DNA of 8,437 nucleotides, taken from a bacterium (GTDB taxonomy: Bacteria > NPL-UPA2 > JAUVJM01). The position numbers were made by a program, and so were the translations under genes. Positions 1 to 4,926 of this stretch are shown here, in pieces. Every line of letters starts with the position of its first letter. Within the stretch, counting starts at the first letter, position 1. The DNA lies in assembly GCA_030596585.1 (NCBI GenBank), contig JAUVJM010000058.1:1-8437 (forward strand), written 5' to 3'. The notes beneath the pieces were generated by a model. The model made no database searches. It saw only the letters and a list, made by a program, of their open reading frames with translations, and was not told where the DNA came from.

Positions 1-569
1 AAGACCATCCCCTTTTTCCCCGAAAGGGATGCTGCCTGATCCATACCGCCGCCTTCTGTCCCAACATATCTTTCGCCTCTGGCTAAAAGCTCGGCCAGAA
101 ACAGTTTATCAAGGTTGAGGTTATTGAGGTCATTTATGATAAAAGCCGTTGCTACTACCAATGCGGATGATGAACTCAATCCTGACCCTGCCGGTATATT
201 GCCGTCGATGAGGAGGTTCACACCGCGTAACAGCCGATTCTCCTTTTTCCGGTCGAGGAGATAATCCTGCAATGCCTGGAAAGCTGATTTACAGTAGTTG
301 CCCCAGTCTCCTTTGGGATAGGGCGGTATCCGAAAATCTGCTTCGAACTCTCTGTCTTCGAATGACGGGTTGGTATTTCTTATGATTACTTTGTTGTCGC
401 TGCGCGGGGAAGCGCATATGCTTATGCCGCGGTCTATTGCCATCGGCAGGACCGGCAGACCGTTGTAGTCGGTATGTTCGCCGATGAGATTAACCCGACC
501 CGGGGCGCGATATAGCGAGGGACGCTGTGCTTCGGGGAAAAGTTTCTTGAAACCGGCGGCTATGTTCAC
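1..569 (-). CDS. Galactokinase-family GHMP sugar kinase, C-terminal part missing (partial)
   Basis: This is the N-terminal 189 residues of a GHMP-superfamily kinase that phosphorylates the C1 hydroxyl of galactose or a related sugar with ATP; it runs off the left edge. Visible motifs are the galactokinase signature PGRVNLIGEHTDYN (about residues 23-36), with the sugar-binding E31, H32 and D34; the ATP-binding loop IPAGSGLSSSSAL (125-137); and GTEGGGMDQ (170-178) with the presumed catalytic Asp177. The GGGMDQ form resembles human GALK2 (GalNAc kinase) and plant galactokinase more than the CGIMDQ of classical GalK, so the substrate may be GalNAc or another C1-hydroxyl sugar. The start chosen is GTG at 569-567, with GGAG about 9 nt upstream and a GTGA overlap with the stop of the epimerase. 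An in-frame ATG at 584-582 has no visible ribosome site. It is the second gene of a minus-strand unit and is probably translationally coupled. Confidence 0.9.
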   Translation of the reverse strand, partial: MNIAAGFKKLFPEAQRPSLYRAPGRVNLIGEHTDYNGLPVLPMAIDRGISICASPRSDNKVIIRNTNPSFEDREFEADFRIPPYPKGDWGNYCKSAFQALQDYLLDRKKENRLLRGVNLLIDGNIPAGSGLSSSSALVVATAFIINDLNNLNLDKLFLAELLARGERYVGTEGGGMDQAASLSGKKGMV

Positions 570-1501
570 AACCCCTTGCTCCATTCAATCGTTTTTCTGA
601 GACCTTCCTCCAGGTCAACTTTCACTTCGAATCCCAATTCGCGCTTTGCCAGTGAATTGTTTCCTAAGGAATGGATTATGTTCCCTTCGGGTAACGGCAG
701 ATGTTCACGGGTTGACTTAAGGTTCATCAGCTCCGAAATTTTCTCATGCAGGTCAGAGATAGTCACCGACTTTACGGTTGAGATATTATAGGCAGTTCCC
801 TCACACCCGGAATCTTTCTCCATGGCAAGAAGATTTGCGTTCACAATATTCTCCACGTAAATCATGTCCCTGGTTTGTGTTCCGTCCCCGAACAGCTGGG
901 AACAACGGTTCTCGCGAATTTGGTTAATCACAATTGTAACCCCGCCCGGGTGCGGCAAATCTGCATTTTGACGGGGACCAAACACGTTGAAGTATCTTAA
1001 GGATACAGTATCGATATCGTATAATTCTGCGAAAAGCTGCATGTATTTTTCCCCAACGACTTTTTCCAGACCATACGGAGAGGCGGGAATGAGAGGTGCA
1101 TTCTCTTCTATGGGAAGCTTGTCACAATATCCGTAGACTGCGGCGGTTGATGAGAAAATCACTCTCGCGGCGTTGTGTTTTACCGCGGATTCGAGCAATC
1201 CGACGGTTGCCATTATGTTCTGCATTGCGCTCTTGGAAGGCTCTTCTATGCTCATATTCACTGAGGTGTTCGCTGCCAGATGGAAGACGTATTCCTTTCC
1301 CTTAACGGCTTTTTCCCGGGTTTCTTGATTCAGTATATCTCCGTTGACAAGCTCAATGTCTTTTATGACGGATTTGATGTTCTCTGTTGTCCCGTGTGAG
1401 AGGTTGTCAATTACGGTTACGTCATGACCACCCCTGACTAATTTTTCGGTCAAATGCGAACCTATGAATCCGGCGCCTCCGGTTACAAGAACCTTAGCCA
1501 T
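566..1501 (-). CDS. NAD-dependent epimerase of the extended SDR family, UDP-glucose/UDP-HexNAc 4-epimerase-like
   Basis: This 311-residue cytoplasmic enzyme has the usual length for the short GalE-like branch. The Rossmann glycine motif GGAGFIG (residues 8-14) and Asp32 after the second strand indicate NAD binding. HLAA (74-77), the SST motif with Thr119 in the catalytic Ser/Thr position, and Y143-x-x-x-K147 complete the SDR active site. YFNVFGPRQ (170-178) and GDGTQTRDMIYVEN (205-218) are typical of UDP-glucose, UDP-GlcNAc or UDP-GlcA 4-epimerases. The kinase encoded immediately downstream with a 4-base overlap favours a galactose or GalNAc route, but substrate cannot be fixed from motifs alone. 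The start is well supported: AGGAGG (complement of 1511-1516) lies 9 nt upstream of the ATG, and a consensus-like promoter lies upstream. An alternative is a dehydratase or decarboxylase of the same fold, which is less likely. Confidence 0.9.
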   Translation of the reverse strand: MAKVLVTGGAGFIGSHLTEKLVRGGHDVTVIDNLSHGTTENIKSVIKDIELVNGDILNQETREKAVKGKEYVFHLAANTSVNMSIEEPSKSAMQNIMATVGLLESAVKHNAARVIFSSTAAVYGYCDKLPIEENAPLIPASPYGLEKVVGEKYMQLFAELYDIDTVSLRYFNVFGPRQNADLPHPGGVTIVINQIRENRCSQLFGDGTQTRDMIYVENIVNANLLAMEKDSGCEGTAYNISTVKSVTISDLHEKISELMNLKSTREHLPLPEGNIIHSLGNNSLAKRELGFEVKVDLEEGLRKTIEWSKGL

Positions 1502-1540
1502 GTTTTCAACCCTCCTCTCGTTACAATATGAACGTTTCTG

Positions 1541-1569
1541 GTTTTACCCTATGGTACGTTGTTTGTCAA
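1541..1569 (-). promoter_or_regulatory. Sigma70-type promoter of the epimerase-kinase unit
   Basis: Read on the minus strand, a perfect TTGACA (1569-1564) is followed after exactly 17 bp by TAAAAC (1546-1541, four of six matches to TATAAT). Transcription would begin near 1534 and leave a leader of about 33 nt carrying the AGGAGG ribosome site. No other convincing promoter is seen for this strand. Confidence 0.6.
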
Positions 1570-1572
1570 ACA
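1560..1572. promoter_or_regulatory. 13-bp palindrome over the epimerase -35, possible operator
   Basis: TGTTTG-T-CAAACA is a perfect inverted repeat with 6-bp arms. It covers the whole TTGACA box of the minus-strand promoter, and its edge lies about 11 bp upstream of the candidate plus-strand -35. A bound repressor could block the epimerase promoter. That role is inferred from position and symmetry only; no regulator gene is nearby. Confidence 0.3.
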
Positions 1573-1582
1573 CAAAAACCTC

Positions 1583-1612
1583 TTGCCTGCTTTCAGGCGC
1601 ACGTGATAGAAT
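1583..1612 (+). promoter_or_regulatory. Candidate promoter of the SGNH-propeller gene
   Basis: TTGCCT (1583-1588, four of six) is separated by 18 bp from TAGAAT (1607-1612, five of six). The spacer contains a perfect small inverted repeat, GCCTG-CTTT-CAGGC (1585-1598). The -10 ends only 10 nt before the proposed ATG, so the transcript would be leaderless or nearly so. This fits the absence of any Shine-Dalgarno sequence before 1623. Confidence 0.4.
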
Positions 1613-1622
1613 CCGCGTGAAT

Positions 1623-3098
1623 ATGAGCCGGAAGATAAAAATCGTTATTGGCTTTCTGATCCTTGGGGTAACCGCGTATACCGTAGTGGTGTTTCGAGAA
1701 CAGGAGAGGGAGGAAACACCGGAGGGTGTTGTTGTCCTGTGTGCTGGGGACAGCGTTACGGCGGAAGGTTATGCCCGATATCTGCGGGAAGAACTCAGCA
1801 GGCTGGGGAAGGCTGTCCTCGCAGATGGTGGTGTAGCGGGATATACTCCGGCGCAGTATCTTGAGTATATGAAATCGGTGGCACTCCTTGAGGAAACTGA
1901 TCCTGATATTGTTCTATTTCAGCCCTGTGCCGGTGATATCCGGAGCAGGGACGGCAGAACGCGCGCAGATGTTTTTCTGGCAAACGTGAACGAGATTGTT
2001 ACTCTGATTGAATCCTACGTAAATTCTGCAGGCAGAAGCCCCATTTTGCTTCTGGGAGCCGTTCCTCCCATGGGAACGGAGTGGAATGTAGTCGAGGAGC
2101 TCAATTCTGTTCTGATGGAAATGGGGAAGAAACGGAATATAACCTTTGTTGACAACTATCAGTTTTTCCTTGATCATTTTGATCATATTCCGGGCATTGG
2201 TTCCGATGAGGAAGCAGGCAGGTTACTCGCCGAGAGCTGGCTTGCGGCTCTTCTCCCTCTTCTTGATGCGCATGGCGGCTCCGGGACGGTCCGGCTTAGC
2301 GGGCAGATTGTCTTTCAGTCGAATAGGGACGGACAGTGGGAAATATACGTTATGAATGCGGACGGCTCCGGTCTGATTAGGCTGACGGAGAATGAGTGTG
2401 ACGATGAGTGTCCGGTCTGGTCATCGGACGGCAGGGAAATAGTGTTTAAGTCGAATAGGGACGGTAACTGGGAGGTTTATAAGATGAAGTCTGACGGTTC
2501 CAGCCAGGTTCGGCTGACCTACTGTGAAGCCGAGGATGCGGGCCCCTGCTGGTCGCCTGACGGAGAGAAAATAGCTTTTCACTCATTCAGGGACGATAAC
2601 TGGGACATCTACGTTATGGATGCCGGGGGGAGAAACCCTGTGAGGGTTACGGATTCTCCTCATAAGGAGATACTTCCTGCCTGGTCTCCTGACGGCGGGA
2701 GAATAAGTTTTATGAGTAACCGAATCTTTGGCTGGCAGATATACGTGATGAATGTGGATGGGAGTGAAATGGAGCGTTTGACCAGCCGCAGGAGCGTCAG
2801 CCATCCTGATTGGTCTCCTGACGGAAGCAGACTTGTGTGTATGTCAAGTCAGCCGGATAGAAAGAGTGATATCCGGGTTATGAATGCGGATGGGACCCAT
2901 ATGAGAAATCTGACAGCGGGTGCAACCGATTATAGTTTCTCGCCTGTGTGGTCGCCCGATGGCGGCAAGATAGCTTTTGCAAGAATGTCTCATGAGGAGT
3001 CCGAAAACTCGGAAATATGGGTTATGAACGCAGATGGGACATGCCTTGTTCAGATAACTCACGACCCGGGGCAGGACAAATCCCCCGATTGGTTCTAA
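1623..3098 (+). CDS. Membrane-anchored SGNH/GDSL-hydrolase-like domain fused to a six-bladed TolB-like (PD40) beta-propeller
   Basis: The 491-residue product starts with a basic N-terminus and one hydrophobic segment (about 6-24), probably an uncleaved anchor or signal placing the rest outside the cytoplasm. Residues about 36-214 look like an SGNH hydrolase: VVVLCAGDSVT contains the GDS block with nucleophile-position Ser44, and GGVAGYT (69-75) matches block II. The block III GxND motif is altered to CAGD (102-105), and no clear DxxH is seen where it is expected near 184-199, so the domain may be inactive or unusual. Residues about 227-491 contain six repeats of about 44 residues, each with an I-x-F strand, an IYVMNADGS-like turn, RLT and WSPDG; the last ends SPDWF, closing the propeller. 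Such propellers usually bind proteins or glycans. An upstream extension of the reading frame to 1464 overlaps the epimerase and is not supported. It converges on rmlB. Confidence 0.82.
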   Translation: MSRKIKIVIGFLILGVTAYTVVVFREQEREETPEGVVVLCAGDSVTAEGYARYLREELSRLGKAVLADGGVAGYTPAQYLEYMKSVALLEETDPDIVLFQPCAGDIRSRDGRTRADVFLANVNEIVTLIESYVNSAGRSPILLLGAVPPMGTEWNVVEELNSVLMEMGKKRNITFVDNYQFFLDHFDHIPGIGSDEEAGRLLAESWLAALLPLLDAHGGSGTVRLSGQIVFQSNRDGQWEIYVMNADGSGLIRLTENECDDECPVWSSDGREIVFKSNRDGNWEVYKMKSDGSSQVRLTYCEAEDAGPCWSPDGEKIAFHSFRDDNWDIYVMDAGGRNPVRVTDSPHKEILPAWSPDGGRISFMSNRIFGWQIYVMNVDGSEMERLTSRRSVSHPDWSPDGSRLVCMSSQPDRKSDIRVMNADGTHMRNLTAGATDYSFSPVWSPDGGKIAFARMSHEESENSEIWVMNADGTCLVQITHDPGQDKSPDWF

Positions 3099-3113
3099 GG
3101 CAAGAGCCTTGCT

Positions 3114-3236
3114 GCACTGCCACATAAATTCTTGCCTGTTATTTGTCAGTCCCGCGAAAGCGGGAATCCAGACTATAACTATGGATTCTGGATTCCCCGA
3201 TCAAGTCGGGGAATGACAGAAATTATGTTGGAGTGC
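3114..3236. repeat. Composite palindromic intergenic element between convergent genes (REP/MITE-like)
   Basis: The element fills nearly the whole gap between the two stop codons. Outer arms 3114-3130 and 3221-3236 are near-perfect inverted repeats (one gap, few mismatches). Inside lie TGTCAGTCCC (3144-3153) and GGGGAATGACA (3208-3218), also inverted with one mismatch. Two hairpins sit in these arms: TCCCGC-GAAA-GCGGGA (3150-3165) and a 9-bp stem ATTCCCCGA/TCGGGGAAT (3192-3214). Between them are the inverted copies GGGAATCCAG (3162-3171) and CTGGATTCCC (3188-3197). The first hairpin resembles the ATTCCC-N8-GGGAAT layout of neisserial dRS3 repeats. The element has no coding capacity. It may fold as RNA from either side and protect or end both transcripts, but there is no T-tract. 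Confidence 0.75.
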
Positions 3237-3237
3237 C

Positions 3238-4224
3238 TTATGTCCAGAACCCCTTGGTTTCGCGGGTCAGCTTGTCCTTGATGTCTTTCCACCACCACTC
3301 GTTTTCCTTGTACCACTTAACTGTTCTTTTCAGCCCGCTCTCGAATGATAGTGACGGCTTCCATCCGAGCCTCTTTATTTTGGAATTGTACAGCGCATAG
3401 CGGAAGTCGTGTCCGGGTCTGTCGGGGACAAACTTGATGCAGTTATCATTTTTGCCCAGGAGGTCCAGAACCTTCATAGCAACGTCAAGGTTGGCATATT
3501 CTGATTCACCGCCGAGGTTGTAAATTTCTCCTGCCTTGCCTTTTCGTAGTATCACGTCAATACCCCGGCAGCAATCTGCAGTGTGCAGCCAGTCGCGTAT
3601 CTGTTTGCCTTTGCCATAGACGGGAATCGGTTTGCCGTTAAGAAGATTGGTTATCATCAGGGGAATGAATTTCTCGGGGTACTGGTAGGGACCGTAATTG
3701 TTTGACGGTCTCACCACGATGCATGGCAGTTGGTGGGTCTTGTAATAAGCTCTTACGAGCAGTTCGGCGGAGGCTTTTGTTGCCGAATAAGGCGAGTTCG
3801 GTTTCAGGGGCATATTCTCTTTGAATTTACCTTTCTTCCCGAGTTCTCCGTAGATCTCATCCGTGGATATGTATATGAATCTCTTCACGCCTGTTTTCTT
3901 TGCCGCATCCAGCAGAACCTGGGTTCCAAGAACGTTCGACACGATGAAAGGATGCGGCTCGAGGGTGGACCTGTCCACGTGGCTTTCAGCTGCAAAGTGA
4001 ACCACAGAGTCCGGCTTTTCTTTGTTGAATATGTGCTCCATGAATTCCGCATTGGTTATGTCCGCCGGGTAGAAGATTATTTTCTTCCTGACTTCTTTCA
4101 GCCTCCTCATGTCGCCGGCATAAGTGAGTTTGTCCACAACTACGATTTTACTCTCCTTCGCTTTCTGTCTCACAAACTCACTTCCTATGAAACCGGCCCC
4201 GCCTGTTACCAGTATTTTTTTCAC
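3238..4224 (-). CDS. rmlB: dTDP-glucose 4,6-dehydratase
   Basis: The enzyme converts dTDP-glucose to dTDP-4-keto-6-deoxyglucose in the cytoplasm, the second step towards dTDP-rhamnose and other deoxysugars. The 328 residues match the usual RmlB length. Signatures are TGGAGFIGS (7-15), DKLTYAG (31-37), HFAAESHVDRS (76-86), the catalytic STDEIYG with Asp122 and Glu123, Y146-SAT-K150, RPSNNYGPYQ (172-181) and RPGHDFRYA (269-277). The start is GTG at 4224-4222 because AGAGGA (complement of 4231-4236) lies 6 nt upstream; in-frame GTGs at 4245 and 4251 have no ribosome site and lie at or next to the likely transcription start. No rmlA, rmlC or rmlD is in the window, so the final sugar is unknown. 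The gene is monocistronic here: it converges on the propeller gene and diverges from the DUF4870 gene. Confidence 0.95.
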   Translation of the reverse strand: MKKILVTGGAGFIGSEFVRQKAKESKIVVVDKLTYAGDMRRLKEVRKKIIFYPADITNAEFMEHIFNKEKPDSVVHFAAESHVDRSTLEPHPFIVSNVLGTQVLLDAAKKTGVKRFIYISTDEIYGELGKKGKFKENMPLKPNSPYSATKASAELLVRAYYKTHQLPCIVVRPSNNYGPYQYPEKFIPLMITNLLNGKPIPVYGKGKQIRDWLHTADCCRGIDVILRKGKAGEIYNLGGESEYANLDVAMKVLDLLGKNDNCIKFVPDRPGHDFRYALYNSKIKRLGWKPSLSFESGLKRTVKWYKENEWWWKDIKDKLTRETKGFWT

Positions 4225-4253
4225 CGAAGTTCCTCTTCCATTCACCCGCACGA

Positions 4254-4282
4254 ATTATAGCACAAATTTGCAGAAAATTGTG
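4254..4282 (-). promoter_or_regulatory. rmlB promoter region: consensus -10 plus imperfect 22-bp palindrome
   Basis: On the minus strand a perfect TATAAT occupies 4259-4254, placing transcription start near 4247 and giving a leader of about 23 nt with the AGAGGA site. No good -35 is present at 16-18 bp. Instead, 4261-4282 is an imperfect palindrome (arms CACAAATTT and AAAATTGTG around GCAG, 8 of 9 pairs), lying exactly where the -35 should be. Consensus -10, weak -35 and overlapping symmetry suggest a regulated promoter; the regulator is unknown. Confidence 0.5.
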
Positions 4283-4440
4283 ATAAAATGAAGCAGGTCA
4301 TTAACAAATTAATCCAGTGAATGGCATTCCGTTGCCGCTGATTTCAAGTGTTAGGCGTAGAAATAGTGGATTTTTGGTTATACTGAGTGTATCATTAAAC
4401 CATATTGGTATCTGAACCGGTTGCTTGGCTGTCATTGGCA
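4283..4440. other. Intergenic stretch between divergent rmlB and DUF4870 genes, largely unassigned
   Basis: This stretch carries no credible coding frame. It contains a small inverted repeat ATTAA-CAAA-TTAAT (4300-4313) and a possible weak -10, TATACT (4379-4384), for the DUF4870 gene with no recognisable -35. No RNA gene or riboswitch is recognised. Confidence 0.4.
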
Positions 4441-4448
4441 AAAGGAGG
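4441..4448 (+). promoter_or_regulatory. Strong ribosome binding site fixing the DUF4870 start
   Basis: AAAGGAGG lies 7 nt before the ATG at 4456. It is the best Shine-Dalgarno sequence in the window, and it rules out the in-frame TTG at 4405, which precedes it. Confidence 0.85.
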
Positions 4449-4455
4449 TATAGAT

Positions 4456-4842
4456 ATGGCTGAAGTGAACGAGAAACAAGAAGTGGAAGAGAAGAAACAG
4501 ATGGACGAGAAACAAGAAAGAATGTGGGCAATGCTGTGTCATATCGGGATTTTTGCTGGGTTTTTCATCCCATTTGGTAACATTATTGCGCCATTGGTTA
4601 TCTGGTTGACTAAGAAAGAGGAATCACCTCTTATTGAAGATCAGGGTAAGGAGTCTCTTAATTTTCAGATATCTATGACAATCTATTCTCTCATAGCGGC
4701 GGTTCTCACTATGATTGTGATAGGTTTTGTTCTTCTGGCAGCTCTGGCGATATTTTCGATCGTCATGGTGATTATGGCCGGCGTGAAAGCTAACAGCGGC
4801 GAAAGGTACCGTTATCCTTTGGCTATAAAATTCATAAAGTAG
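4456..4842 (+). CDS. DUF4870 domain (Tic20-like) small membrane protein
   Basis: The 128-residue product begins with a highly charged Glu/Lys/Gln-rich segment (1-23) likely to be cytoplasmic and perhaps helical. The DUF4870 pattern follows: MLCHIGIFAGFFIPFGNIIAPL (26-47), then IWLTKKEESPLIEDQGKESLNFQ (49-71) with the family's hallmark charged loop, then a long hydrophobic stretch (about 72-110) that makes one or two helices, ending in GERYRYPLAIKFIK. Family members are widespread in bacteria and have no established function; Tic20-like relationship is at profile level only. It diverges from rmlB and lies 84 bp before the DUF2079 gene, with a weak hairpin between. Co-transcription with it is possible but unproven. 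Confidence 0.88.
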   Translation: MAEVNEKQEVEEKKQMDEKQERMWAMLCHIGIFAGFFIPFGNIIAPLVIWLTKKEESPLIEDQGKESLNFQISMTIYSLIAAVLTMIVIGFVLLAALAIFSIVMVIMAGVKANSGERYRYPLAIKFIK

Positions 4843-4880
4843 ACGTTTGCAGATCTTCGTGCCGGATGGATGACAGGCAG

Positions 4881-4900
4881 GAGAAAGCGTTTGCTTTTTC
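4881..4900 (+). terminator. Hairpin after the DUF4870 gene, weak terminator candidate
   Basis: GAGAAAGC (4881-4888) and GCTTTTTC (4893-4900) pair over 8 positions with one G-U and a four-base loop. The 3' arm is T-rich, but no T-tract follows the stem, so termination would be inefficient at best. The hairpin overlaps the candidate -35 of the next gene. Confidence 0.3.
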
Positions 4901-4918
4901 ATCGGGAGAGCCTATAAT
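4891..4918 (+). promoter_or_regulatory. Candidate promoter directly before the DUF2079 gene
   Basis: TTGCTT (4891-4896) is separated by 16 bp from a perfect TATAAT (4913-4918). The predicted transcription start falls within about two bases of the ATG at 4927, which would give a leaderless mRNA. Only a GAGAG placed 3 nt from the ATG could act as a ribosome site, and that spacing is poor. Confidence 0.4.
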
Positions 4919-4926
4919 GAGAGTTT

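Noticed and set aside
1464..1622. N-terminal extension of the propeller protein from an upstream start
   Set aside because: It overlaps the 5' end of the epimerase gene, crosses both candidate promoters, and adds 53 residues before an obvious basic-plus-hydrophobic N-terminus at 1623.
3097..3110. Terminator hairpin just after the propeller gene stop (AAGGC-AAGA-GCCTT)
   Set aside because: The stem is only five pairs, overlaps the stop codon and has no T-tract; it is not enough to call termination.
3144..3218. CRISPR repeat or insertion sequence
   Set aside because: There is a single palindromic unit with no regularly spaced copies, no transposase frame and no visible target duplication.
4225..4251. 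Upstream GTG starts for rmlB
   Set aside because: They lie at or next to the predicted transcription start and lack a ribosome site, whereas GTG 4224 has AGAGGA 6 nt upstream and begins directly with the Rossmann strand.
3730..4260. 176-codon open frame on the plus strand opposite rmlB
   Set aside because: It lies wholly antisense to a strongly conserved gene, is rich in Cys, Phe and Arg with no recognisable domain, and has no ribosome site.
4405..4455. TTG-initiated extension of the DUF4870 protein
   Set aside because: The ideal AAAGGAGG at 4441-4448 serves the ATG at 4456 and would be internal to the longer frame.
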